Positions 35,499 through 43,522 of a stretch of 64,000 nt of DNA are shown here, one piece after another. Position numbers and translations under genes: made by a program. The stretch lies in NCBI RefSeq assembly GCF_017377505.1, contig NZ_JAFREN010000007.1, forward strand, positions 1 to 64,000. Reading direction: 5' to 3'. This stretch comes from Enterococcus sp. DIV0212c. GTDB lineage: Bacteria; Bacillota; Bacilli; Lactobacillales; Enterococcaceae. Each line of letters begins with the position of its first letter. Position 1 is the first letter of the stretch. The notes beneath the pieces were generated by a model that was not told the origin of the DNA, made no database searches, and saw nothing but the letters and a program-made list of their open reading frames with translations.

Positions 35499-35536
35499 AG
35501 AACCCAACGAAACGATATACGTTTCGTTCGGCTCTT
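35499..35536 (-). terminator. Terminator of the flippase-like gene
   Basis: AAGAACCCAACGAAACG pairs with CGTTTCGTTCGGCTCTT (few mismatches) around ATATA, followed by TTTTTTATTT on the minus strand. It starts at the stop codon of the gene at 35536 and ends next to the katA promoter. Confidence 0.88.
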
Positions 35537-36588
35537 TAATGGTTCTCATCAGTCACTTCTTTTTTCTCTTCCCTAACAGCATGGAGTCCTGATTTTATCT
35601 CTCGTCTTTTTTGAATCAAGACATAAATAAACCCAATCAGAAATGGCAAAACGAAGCTGCCAAAGCGGTACAATAATAAAGATGATACTGCATCAACTGT
35701 TCCTACTAAAGGTTTAAACAGTAATAAATAAACAAATTCAAACGGTCCAATTCCTGCAGGCGTCGGAAATACACCCGACAAAATCACTGAAAAACTGGTA
35801 AACGAAAGAACCAAAAGGAAGTCGATATTTGGATGATTTTCAACCAAGACCACATAAGGAATCACATACCAAAAAAGTAACTTCGCGACATTCCAGCCAA
35901 AAATCCGAATCATCGCTGAACGGTCTTTGGTGATCGTTTGAACGGTTTCTCTTAAAGAATAGATTTGCAAATTGCATTTATCTACCCAATCCCGTAATTT
36001 TTTTCGCTTAAAGTGCTTGTTTGTCCAGCTTATTAAGAGCACTTGAAGATTGATACTACTTGAAAGAATCAGTAGTGAAAAAATAATCCCAAAAGTCAAT
36101 CCAACGCCCACTAAAATAAAAGGAATCATTTTTGGTGAACGCTCATAAAATAAAGAAAACTGGAAAATCAAACCTAATGTAGATAAAAAAATAACTGCAA
36201 CTTTATACATAATCATATGCAGAGCTGTTACACCAACACCTTGAGAAACTGCCAGTCCTTTTTTCTTATAAAAATAAATTTCAGAAAGCAACGTACCTGT
36301 TCCAAAAGAAATCACACGATAAAAGGCAACATAACAAGAGGTAAAAAAACCATCTTTCGTCGTGAAATCTTTCTGAAAGTACGAGGCAATTTCTTTGATA
36401 GAACGCCCTTCAACGATTTGATAAACAACACCTAACAAAACGACAAGAGCAGCAACGATCCAGCTTGTTTTCATTAATTGAGCAAATATATCGCTAAGTG
36501 AATTATCCATCACATAGATGATCACACCGATAAAAATCGCTAACAAGCCAATATTTAGGAAAACTTTTGTTTTAGAATTGCTTTTCAT
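35536..36588 (-). CDS. Flippase-like membrane protein (UPF0104, MprF N-domain family)
   Basis: Polytopic membrane protein of 350 residues related to the flippase half of MprF (LPG_synthase_TM domain). About eight hydrophobic helices are seen, with FGTGTLLSEIYFYKKKG and the conserved GVFPTPAGIGPFEFVYLLLF near residue 275. The synthase half is missing, so it does not itself aminoacylate lipids; lipid or glycolipid translocation is the family-level inference. GGGGAG precedes the ATG. It follows a DUF1294 gene by about 30 nt and is probably co-transcribed with it. Confidence 0.87.
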   Translation of the reverse strand: MKSNSKTKVFLNIGLLAIFIGVIIYVMDNSLSDIFAQLMKTSWIVAALVVLLGVVYQIVEGRSIKEIASYFQKDFTTKDGFFTSCYVAFYRVISFGTGTLLSEIYFYKKKGLAVSQGVGVTALHMIMYKVAVIFLSTLGLIFQFSLFYERSPKMIPFILVGVGLTFGIIFSLLILSSSINLQVLLISWTNKHFKRKKLRDWVDKCNLQIYSLRETVQTITKDRSAMIRIFGWNVAKLLFWYVIPYVVLVENHPNIDFLLVLSFTSFSVILSGVFPTPAGIGPFEFVYLLLFKPLVGTVDAVSSLLLYRFGSFVLPFLIGFIYVLIQKRREIKSGLHAVREEKKEVTDENH

Positions 36589-36618
36589 GGTTTCTCCCCA
36601 CTAAATTTGTCTTCATCC

Positions 36619-36897
36619 TTATTTTTTATAGCTAAAATAAAGAATTGCAATAGCTACAAGTGTACCAAAAATAAAGGAAAAATAAAAGCGTAATTTTCTT
36701 GTTTTGTGATGAAACAGTTGCTGAGAAAGTAAACCGCCGATTCCTCCACCGATCAAGCCAACAAGTAACAAATCAAATTCAGGTATACGCCATTTTTTAC
36801 GTTTGGCCCGTTGTTTATCAATATACATTGCAAAAAATTCAACAACATTTATTATGAGTAAATATACCCAAGGTAAATGTTTCAATAAATCTGCCAT
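36619..36897 (-). CDS. DUF1294 membrane protein (92 aa)
   Basis: Small membrane protein with the DUF1294 pattern: a first helix, then YIDKQRAKRKKWRIPE, a glycine-rich helix LLLVGLIGGGIGGLLSQQLFHHKTRK, and a last helix. Function is unknown for the family. GGAGGG lies five nucleotides before the ATG. It is placed between the diacylglycerol-kinase-like gene and the flippase-like gene on the same strand. Confidence 0.88.
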   Translation of the reverse strand: MADLLKHLPWVYLLIINVVEFFAMYIDKQRAKRKKWRIPEFDLLLVGLIGGGIGGLLSQQLFHHKTRKLRFYFSFIFGTLVAIAILYFSYKK

Positions 36898-36954
36898 TCA
36901 TTTCCCTCCAACCCTCATTCTCTTAATAAGGTACTTTGCAATAAAAAATCAAAT

Positions 36955-37863
36955 CTAAGATTTTGGAACAAAAACAGTCAAACCATGCTTAACAACGTTC
37001 ATTTGAATCGGTAAATCCTCACTTGGGTCTCCATCAACACGCGTCCCAACTTTTTTTTCGTTCAAGCTTTTGATCTCTATTTCAGCTGCCGTTATATACT
37101 TAATATCAGGAAGTTCATAGATTTTTCCTGCAATAATTTTCGGTAGATAAAAAGCCAATTTGAAAAAGTTTAATTTTGGCAAGATCGTTAAATGAAACAA
37201 ACCATCATCTGGAGATGCTGAATCATCAAAATTCGTATACCCACCAACAGAATTCGTCATGGTCACAGTCACTAACTGTGTCTTTCCTTGCCACTGCTCT
37301 TTTTCTGTTTTGATTTCTAAACGATAACGTTTTTTCTTAGCGAGCAATTTGAAAAAGTTTTTCACAAAAATAAGTTTACCGTATTTTTGTTTATCTTCTT
37401 GACTGATTCGAGCCGCTGTATCTGCTAAAATACCGATCGTCATTGTACTAACGATCACTTTTTCGTTAATCATACCATAATCGATTTTTCTAGTAGCTCC
37501 GCCCAGAATGATATCGGCTGCCGCTTCAAATTTCATTGGAATTTCTAAAACTCTAGCCATGTTATTAACCGTTCCACCAGGTAGTAAACCAACTTTTAGA
37601 TGCGGTAACTCTTCTTTGAAATCTTCTACATTATGATTGATCGTGCCATCTCCACCAATGAAAATCAACGTATCGATATTTTCAGTCTTCGCCTTTTCAA
37701 CTGTTTTTTTACTATCACAATCTGGGCCAACTTGTTCTAATAGAAAATGGGTAGTTGTTTGTCCATGATCTTTTGCATACTCTACAAACTGTTCTGCTAA
37801 TTCTTTGCCTTTGTCTTTACCTGATGTTTCATTAAAAAGAATCATTACATTTTCCATTGTCAT
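36955..37863 (-). CDS. Diacylglycerol kinase family lipid kinase
   Basis: Cytosolic or membrane-peripheral lipid kinase of the DagK/YegS family (302 aa from ATG at 37863). The glycine-rich catalytic motif FIGGDGTINHNVE and the following GLLPGGTVNNMAR are intact, with the C-terminal beta-domain VDGDPSEDLP. A longer frame to 37893 is rejected, because GGAAGG sits seven nucleotides before 37863. Substrate may be diacylglycerol or a related lipid; DgkB-type recycling of diacylglycerol from lipoteichoic acid synthesis is plausible. Confidence 0.9.
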   Translation of the reverse strand: MTMENVMILFNETSGKDKGKELAEQFVEYAKDHGQTTTHFLLEQVGPDCDSKKTVEKAKTENIDTLIFIGGDGTINHNVEDFKEELPHLKVGLLPGGTVNNMARVLEIPMKFEAAADIILGGATRKIDYGMINEKVIVSTMTIGILADTAARISQEDKQKYGKLIFVKNFFKLLAKKKRYRLEIKTEKEQWQGKTQLVTVTMTNSVGGYTNFDDSASPDDGLFHLTILPKLNFFKLAFYLPKIIAGKIYELPDIKYITAAEIEIKSLNEKKVGTRVDGDPSEDLPIQMNVVKHGLTVFVPKS

Positions 37864-37884
37864 CACGTTTCCTTCCAATTTAAA

Positions 37885-37922
37885 ACTGAACATGCTTGTC
37901 TAGCTTTGACAGAAAAACAGGA
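37885..37922 (-). repeat. Dispersed repeat copy 2 (beside a terminator)
   Basis: Second copy of the element at 22868-22905 (28 of 38 identical), again directly after a minus-strand terminator hairpin and before a gene start. Confidence 0.5.
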
Positions 37923-37951
37923 AGTAAGTCACTACCTGTAACGTTACTCCC
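37920..37951 (-). terminator. Terminator of pepT
   Basis: GGGAGTAA pairs with TTACTTCC (one wobble) on the minus strand and is followed by TGTTTTTC. Confidence 0.75.
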
Positions 37952-37991
37952 TCTTTTTGAATTTTAGTGCTATTATCAATAGTTACAAACT

Positions 37992-39221
37992 TTATTTAGC
38001 GTTAGATTCCGCAATTTTCACGATTACATCAGTCGCTTTTTCCATTGCTTGTAATGAAACGAATTCAAAGCGTCCATGCATATTTTCGCCACCAGCAAAA
38101 ATATTTGGCGTTGGAATACCTAGATAAGAAATCTTAGAACCATCTGTTCCGCCACGGACAGGCTCAATCAAAGGTTCAATATCAAGCTCGATCATCGCAT
38201 TTTTAGCTAATTCAATAATGCTCATATCTTTTTCGATTACTTCACCCATATTATAATATTGATCAAATAAATCGATTTGAACACGTTCTTGGTCAAATGG
38301 TTGATTGATGATTTCTTGAATTTTAAGAATCAAGGCTTTACGCGCTTCAAATTTTTCACGATCATGATCACGGATGATATACGTCATTTTTGCTTCTTCT
38401 GGTGTTCCCTCCATTTGTGCTAAGTGGAAGAATCCTTCATAACCATCTGTTTTTTCAGGCACTTCATTTTGCGGTAATTGATTTTGAAAATCGATTGCCA
38501 ACTGTAATGCATTGATCATTGTATTTTTCGCTGTTCCAGGATGAACATTTTTCCCTTGGATCGTTACTTCTGCTTGAGCTGCGTTAAATGTTTCATATTG
38601 TAATTCTCCGACTGGACCGCCATCCATTGTATAAGCAAAATCTACGTTGAATTGCTCTACGTCAAATTTATCTGCACCAACACCGATTTCTTCATCTGGT
38701 CCAAAAGCCACACGAATCGTCCCATGTTTGATTGATGGATCTTTGATCAAGATTTCCATAGCCGTCATGATTTCAGCGATTCCTGACTTATCGTCTGCGC
38801 CTAAAAGCGTTGTACCATCCGTTGTGATCAATGTTTGATTCGCATAATTTTTTAGGTTAGGAAAATCTGTTGTGTTTAGAGTGAATTTTCCTTCGCTATC
38901 TAATTTGATGGTTGACTCGCCATCATAATTTTCAATAATTTGCGGATTCACATTGACTGCGTTGAAATCTGCCGTATCCATATGAGCGATAAAGCCAATT
39001 GAACGAACTTCTTTATCTATATTGCTTGGTAACGTCGCAATCACAAAACCATTTGTTTCATTATATACTACATCACTCATGCCGATTTCTTCTAATTCTT
39101 TTTTCAAAGTTTGGGCAAAAGCAACTTGTGTTTGCGTTGAAGGTGTTGTTTCACTTTTTGGATTCGAGCGCGTTTCTGTTTTTACATAGCGTAAAAAACG
39201 TGGTAATAAATTTTCATACAT
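37992..39221 (-). CDS. pepT: Peptidase T (tripeptide aminopeptidase)
   Basis: Cytosolic zinc aminopeptidase of family M20B that removes the N-terminal residue from tripeptides. The 409-residue length is standard. Metal and catalytic motifs are seen: HMDTADF (about 80), [14 protein letters not shown] (about 140), [11 protein letters not shown] with the catalytic glutamate (about 175), [10 protein letters not shown] and the C-terminal [22 protein letters not shown] precedes the ATG. It follows the nif3-like gene by 23 nt and is probably in the trmK-nif3-pepT transcript. Confidence 0.97.
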   Translation of the reverse strand: MYENLLPRFLRYVKTETRSNPKSETTPSTQTQVAFAQTLKKELEEIGMSDVVYNETNGFVIATLPSNIDKEVRSIGFIAHMDTADFNAVNVNPQIIENYDGESTIKLDSEGKFTLNTTDFPNLKNYANQTLITTDGTTLLGADDKSGIAEIMTAMEILIKDPSIKHGTIRVAFGPDEEIGVGADKFDVEQFNVDFAYTMDGGPVGELQYETFNAAQAEVTIQGKNVHPGTAKNTMINALQLAIDFQNQLPQNEVPEKTDGYEGFFHLAQMEGTPEEAKMTYIIRDHDREKFEARKALILKIQEIINQPFDQERVQIDLFDQYYNMGEVIEKDMSIIELAKNAMIELDIEPLIEPVRGGTDGSKISYLGIPTPNIFAGGENMHGRFEFVSLQAMEKATDVIVKIAESNAK

Positions 39222-39243
39222 CGTTAAGTTCCTTCTTTCTACT

Positions 39244-40362
39244 TTATCTAAATTTGAATGGATTCGTATTTACCTCTGATTCAATAAATGTTATATCCCA
39301 ATTATAGTCTTTTTTCCATTGATTGAATAGTTCAACCAACTTTGGTTTGCATAATTGTTCGATATAATGTCCCGGATCAATCACAGACAAACCTTCTGTC
39401 AACATATCATGTCCAGTGTGATAATAAACATCTCCTGTGATGTAAACGTCAGCTTGTTTTTTGATTGCATCTGGGTAAAATTTTTCACCACTGCCACCGC
39501 AAATAGCAACACGCTGGATCATTTTTGTTTCGTCTTCTGCTACGATTCGCAAGCCATCTAAAGCAAATTTTTCTTTGATGATAGTCACAAAATCTTTTAG
39601 CGGCAAAGCTTTTGCTAAATTCCCAATGCGTCCTAACCCGTAATCTTTAGTGATGTTTTCTATTTGATAAACATCATAAGCTGGTTCTTCGTATGGATGA
39701 GCCGCCAGCATTGCTTGAATCACATTTGCTTGGATTGTTTCTGGGAAAATAACTTCGATTTTAGCCTCTTGAACAGATTCTTCTTCACCGATCGTTCCAA
39801 TAGCTGGGTTAGCACCAACAGCTGGCGTAAATCGGCCAGTCCCAATCAAAGAATAGCTTGTATTTGTATAATCACCTTGCATGCCGGCACCTGCTTGTCC
39901 AAGAACTTTACGCATATTGGCTGCATCATCGATCGGTACAAAAACAGCTAATTTCTTGTAAGAAATTGTATGTGTTTTTGTTAAGTAAGTCGTATCGTTG
40001 ATCTCTAGTAATTCACAAAACCAGTCATTTAAGCCGTTATCAATAATATCCATATTCGTATGCGCTGCAAAAACGGCAATATCATGTTTCAATAAATCAG
40101 CATACATTTTTGTCTGAAAATTATCTGTATCCAAACGCTTTACTGCTCTAAAAATAGGCGGATGTTTAGCAATGATCAGATCAACCTTTTTTTCGATTGC
40201 TTCAGCGACAACTTCCGGTCGAACATCCAATGTAACTAAAACTCGATTTAACTTTTTATTCAGTGTCCCGATATGTAACCCTACAGGATCTCCCGCTTCG
40301 GCTAGCCATTGAGGGCAGTACGTTTCAAAACGTTCAATAAATACGTTCCCATCAAGACTCAT
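39244..40362 (-). CDS. Nif3-like dinuclear metal centre protein
   Basis: Hexameric metal-binding protein of the NIF3/YqfO family, 372 residues from ATG 40362. Conserved metal ligands appear in [18 protein letters not shown] and near the C-terminus in [14 protein letters not shown] and [10 protein letters not shown]; a PII-like inserted domain (about 130-235) is present, as in Firmicute homologues. AGGAGG lies eight nucleotides before 40362, which overlaps the end of trmK by 11 nt. The trmK-nif3 pairing is widely conserved in Firmicutes. A role as GTP cyclohydrolase-like enzyme or in metal/coenzyme handling is debated. Confidence 0.93.
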   Translation of the reverse strand: MSLDGNVFIERFETYCPQWLAEAGDPVGLHIGTLNKKLNRVLVTLDVRPEVVAEAIEKKVDLIIAKHPPIFRAVKRLDTDNFQTKMYADLLKHDIAVFAAHTNMDIIDNGLNDWFCELLEINDTTYLTKTHTISYKKLAVFVPIDDAANMRKVLGQAGAGMQGDYTNTSYSLIGTGRFTPAVGANPAIGTIGEEESVQEAKIEVIFPETIQANVIQAMLAAHPYEEPAYDVYQIENITKDYGLGRIGNLAKALPLKDFVTIIKEKFALDGLRIVAEDETKMIQRVAICGGSGEKFYPDAIKKQADVYITGDVYYHTGHDMLTEGLSVIDPGHYIEQLCKPKLVELFNQWKKDYNWDITFIESEVNTNPFKFR

Positions 40363-41062
40363 TTGACAAAACCTCCTGAATTTCAGTGATTTCTTTTTCA
40401 ATTTGTTGAATTCTTGCTTGTTGATCGCCAGCGGCTTTGGCTAGTTGAGCTAAAATCGTTTCACGTTGTTTTAATTCACCTTGCCATTTTTTTTGAAAAA
40501 TAGGCGATTGTTTTTTTAGTAAAATAGGACCAAAAAGGCGTTCTTTTTCTGAATAAGCCACTCTCGTTTCTTCTCTAGCAGCCACGATGATTTCGTAAAT
40601 CTTATTATTTTCTTCTAAAATATCTTCTTCAAGAATCGTATAGCCATGTTCTGTCAACCAATCACGCAACGGTTTTTCACCAATATTTGGTTGTAAAACT
40701 AAGCGTTCGTTTCCTTGAAGACGCTGGTTATGCCAGCCGGCATCCAAAATATCCCGAATCAAAACGCCGCCCATACCGCAAATAGTTACTGCATTAACTT
40801 TATCCGATGCCTCTACAGCATCTAATCCGTTAGCTAAGCGAACAACGATTTGTTCAGTCAACCCATTTTTTCTAACTTGTTTTTTGGCAGCTTCAAAAGG
40901 TCCGTTGACCACTTCACCAGCTACCGCAAACTCAATTTTATTTTGTAAAACTAACGCTACAGGTAAATAGGCATGATCGGAACCGATATCTGCTACACGG
41001 CTTCTTTCAGGGACTAATTCACCTACACGTTTTAAACGTTCTGATAATTGATTTTCATTCAT
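40352..41062 (-). CDS. trmK: tRNA (adenine(22)-N1)-methyltransferase
   Basis: SAM-dependent enzyme that methylates N1 of A22 in the D-loop of tRNAs. The 236-residue product has a Rossmann methyltransferase fold: VADIGSDHAYLPV (motif I, about 24-36), NGLDAVE, and VTICGMGGVLIRDIL, followed by a C-terminal coiled-coil (about 190-236). GGAGGA precedes the ATG. Its position directly upstream of the nif3-like gene is characteristic. Confidence 0.95.
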   Translation of the reverse strand: MNENQLSERLKRVGELVPERSRVADIGSDHAYLPVALVLQNKIEFAVAGEVVNGPFEAAKKQVRKNGLTEQIVVRLANGLDAVEASDKVNAVTICGMGGVLIRDILDAGWHNQRLQGNERLVLQPNIGEKPLRDWLTEHGYTILEEDILEENNKIYEIIVAAREETRVAYSEKERLFGPILLKKQSPIFQKKWQGELKQRETILAQLAKAAGDQQARIQQIEKEITEIQEVLSNES

Positions 41063-41175
41063 TCGACATATTCCTCCATGGTTATTATACCATTGAAAAA
41101 AGGGCTTGAAAACTTTGAAAGAAGTAAATTATTGACAATTTTTTCCATTTATAAAATAGACAACTAACAAAAACA

Positions 41176-41212
41176 CAGAACAATCATCCGTTCATTTCTG
41201 ACGATTGTTCTG
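41176..41212 (-). terminator. Terminator of the MutS2-like gene
   Basis: CAGAACAATCATC and GACGATTGTTCTG form a near-perfect 13-bp stem, followed by TGTTTTTG on the minus strand. Confidence 0.88.
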
Positions 41213-41246
41213 CTTACTTCTTGCGTCCGACTACAATAACGATCAC

Positions 41247-43151
41247 TTAATCGTCTCTTTTTGCCTGTCTTTCTTGCATTTCTTTTCTTAATTTTTTGTG
41301 CGCTTTTTTTGACCCTCTTTCAAGATCTCTATTCCTCTTGCGGTCATGATAATGTTCAAATAAAGAATCTAGATCATAATTTGGCGGATATAGCTCTTTG
41401 GCGCTGCGATCTAATTTCAATTGCCGTTTATGAACTGTTATTTTTTCGTTGTCCACGTAAATTATCACATCATCTGTCATTTCTACGGACTCATATACCA
41501 AACCAATTTTCTTTTTTTCTGTCCAAAATACACGGTCACCTTTTTCATAATTTGGAAAAACCGTTTGTTCTTTTTGTTTTCTGACCTTTTGCAGTGAGTC
41601 TGCTTTTTTAGTTGAATAGTTGCGGTCATGTAAATAGTTTTGCGCGAGTTTAACCACTTGTTTATCTAAGTTCATCTTATTGGCAATCCAAAACGCATTA
41701 CTCTCACCAGTTTCGCCTAAAATCAATTGATATTTCGGCATGAGGTTTTCTGAATCAAACGCCATCGCTGCGGTTAGAAAATCTTCATGTTGTTCGGAAA
41801 ATCGTTTGATTTCGCCATAGTGAGTCGTTGTAATAAGGATGCTCCCTTTTTTATAAAAAGCTTCCATGATTGCAATTGCTAAAGCGGCTCCTTCGTTTGG
41901 CTCTGTCCCACTACCGATTTCATCTAATAAAATCAAGCTGTTTTGCTTGGTTTTAGCAAGGATTTCAGAAATATTTTGCATATGACCAGAAAAAGTACTT
42001 AATGCATTTTCGATACTTTGCTGATCACCGATATCAACGAAAATCTGATCAAAAATAGCAACGTTTGTGCCAGCATCAGCGATAATTTGTACACCAATCA
42101 TCGTTTGCAAGGAAATCAATCCGACGGTTTTCAGTACGACTGTTTTTCCTCCAGCATTCGGTCCAGTAATCGTCAAACCTCGGTATTCTTTTCCTAATGA
42201 CACATTCAAAGGAACTGCTGCTTCACCCAGAAGTGTATGCTTTACGTTCACAAATTGAATGATTCCCTCTTGATTGATTTCAGGTTCGATACCATTAATT
42301 TCTCTACTGTATTTCGCTTTGGCAAAAATCATGTCATATTGCGCGATTACTTCTATATTTGAGTGAATTGCTATCATTTGTTCCGCAATCAAACCAGTCA
42401 ATGTCGATAAAATTTGGTAAACTTCTGCTACTTCTTCCATTTTCAGCTGATATAATTTATCATTCAACTTCGTTATCGCTGCAGGCTCAATAAAAACTGT
42501 CGTTCCTTTAGATGATGCATCCACAACCGTTCCTGAAATTTGGTTTTTGTACGTTGCTTTGATCGGTACCGTGAAACGATCATTTTTCTTCACAATGATT
42601 GCTTCTTGAATTTTAGGTTTATTTTGCGTATTTCTAAGAAATGATTGGAGTTTCATTTCAATTTCTTTTTCGCATTCTTGAATGGCTCTACGAATTTTAC
42701 GTAACTCTCGGCTAGCATCATTTTCCACTTGATTGTTACGAATTACATGATAGATTTCGTCCTCAATAGTTGAAAATAGTTGTAGCGATTCGCTGTATCT
42801 AGCTAAAAATGGTGCAATAAAGTTATTTTTTTGCATAAAACTTTGGATCAATCGGCAACTTCTAAGAAAATCTGCATAGCTGACTAACTCACTTGGTTCT
42901 AAAATAAAGCCTTTTTCCACTTGACTCGTCAGATGTTCAATGTTGTTTAAGCCCATAAATGGAACATGCAGATTGGCCATAAGCAACGCTTTTGCTTCTG
43001 AAGTTTCTTGCAGGCGTTTTTTGACTACCTCTATGCGACTACTTGGTTCTAATACTTGGATTCTTGCTTTTCCGTAAGAACTAATTGCATAGGTCATCAA
43101 TTTTTCTTTAATTGTATTGAATTGGGTTTTATTATACGTTTCTTGATTCAT
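41247..43151 (-). CDS. MutS2-like ATPase lacking the Smr domain
   Basis: DNA- or ribosome-acting ATPase of the MutS2 family, 634 residues against about 780 for full MutS2. The core and clamp region (1-300, with KNDRFTVPIKATYK and SSKGTTVFIEP) and the ABC-type ATPase are intact: Walker A GPNAGGKT at 330-337, Walker B LILLDEIGSGTEPNEG with Asp410/Glu411, and TTTHYGE. After residue about 520 there is a KOW-like segment (KGDRVFWTEKKKIGLV) and a basic tail, but no Smr nuclease motifs. GAAGGAG precedes the ATG. A 325-nt attenuator-like leader lies upstream. Full MutS2 with Smr splits or rescues collided ribosomes in B. subtilis; a related role is inferred. Confidence 0.9.
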   Translation of the reverse strand: MNQETYNKTQFNTIKEKLMTYAISSYGKARIQVLEPSSRIEVVKKRLQETSEAKALLMANLHVPFMGLNNIEHLTSQVEKGFILEPSELVSYADFLRSCRLIQSFMQKNNFIAPFLARYSESLQLFSTIEDEIYHVIRNNQVENDASRELRKIRRAIQECEKEIEMKLQSFLRNTQNKPKIQEAIIVKKNDRFTVPIKATYKNQISGTVVDASSKGTTVFIEPAAITKLNDKLYQLKMEEVAEVYQILSTLTGLIAEQMIAIHSNIEVIAQYDMIFAKAKYSREINGIEPEINQEGIIQFVNVKHTLLGEAAVPLNVSLGKEYRGLTITGPNAGGKTVVLKTVGLISLQTMIGVQIIADAGTNVAIFDQIFVDIGDQQSIENALSTFSGHMQNISEILAKTKQNSLILLDEIGSGTEPNEGAALAIAIMEAFYKKGSILITTTHYGEIKRFSEQHEDFLTAAMAFDSENLMPKYQLILGETGESNAFWIANKMNLDKQVVKLAQNYLHDRNYSTKKADSLQKVRKQKEQTVFPNYEKGDRVFWTEKKKIGLVYESVEMTDDVIIYVDNEKITVHKRQLKLDRSAKELYPPNYDLDSLFEHYHDRKRNRDLERGSKKAHKKLRKEMQERQAKRDD

Positions 43152-43260
43152 GTTGTATCTCCTTCTTTTTTCAGAGATACCTATCTTCTTTTGAATAGGT
43201 CAAAGAGTTTCCTTTTCTGCTTGTGATCTATTTTATTGTTCGAGTGAAAATACAAAAAAG

Positions 43261-43283
43261 AGACGAAGATTTCCTTCATCCCT
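43261..43283 (-). terminator. Attenuator terminator in the mutS2-like leader
   Basis: GATGAAG pairs with CTTCGTC (one wobble), extended by G-U/G-C/A-U pairs to about 11 bp, and the minus strand continues CTCTTTTTTG. It lies after the mutS2-like promoter and before the gene, and is also the first terminator after the glycogen operon. Confidence 0.75.
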
Positions 43284-43421
43284 CACTAATCAATAAATAA
43301 AGATAGATATACAGCAGTCTATCGGATATTTTTTATGAGTTAAGATAGGTATCAAACATAGGTATGCTAAAGAAGCCATCTAAAAATGGTTGTTTATTCT
43401 TCAGCTATTCATTTCCTTAGG

Positions 43422-43439
43422 TTAGATACTTACACTCAC
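43422..43439 (-). CDS. Putative five-residue leader peptide MSVSI
   Basis: GTG AGT GTA AGT ATC TAA begins five nucleotides after AGAGGTG, a fair ribosome binding site. The codons themselves form the 5' strand of the closing stem of the folded leader element. A ribosome on this frame would prevent that stem. Too short for homology support. Confidence 0.4.
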   Translation of the reverse strand: MSVSI

Positions 43440-43484
43440 AAAAACACCTCTATGGCTTTCTTTGACTATTCATTTCTCGCTAAA

Positions 43485-43513
43485 AGTATACCGCAGTTTT
43501 TTTGGTTGGTCAA
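43485..43513 (-). promoter_or_regulatory. Promoter of the MutS2-like gene
   Basis: TTGACC (43508-43513) and TATACT (43485-43490) are separated by exactly 17 nt on the minus strand, only 10 nt beyond the stop codon of the glycogen-operon GH13 gene. Confidence 0.8.
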
Positions 43514-43522
43514 TAAAAGAAG

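Larger units (their letters stand above)
43152..43478 (-). promoter_or_regulatory. Attenuator-like leader of the MutS2-like gene
   Basis: The stretch between the predicted transcription start (about 43478) and the ATG at 43151 is a 5' leader, in minus-strand order: a ribosome binding site and five-codon frame (43422-43439); a folded element in which GCTGAAGAA pairs with TTCTTTAGC around CCAT/ATGG, closed by GAGT..TAAG..TATC against GATAC..CTTA..ACTC (about 43335-43438); a small hairpin GATAGA/TCTATC; an intrinsic terminator (43261-43283); and GATAGGTATC just before the gene, which is complementary to GATACCTATC in the folded element. The layout fits transcription attenuation controlled by translation of the short frame. 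No known riboswitch class was recognised. Confidence 0.65.

Noticed and set aside
43450..43473. Seven-codon frame MNSQRKP at the very start of the mutS2-like leader
   Set aside because: It would begin only about five nucleotides after the predicted transcription start, without a ribosome binding site; the GTG frame just downstream is the better leader peptide.
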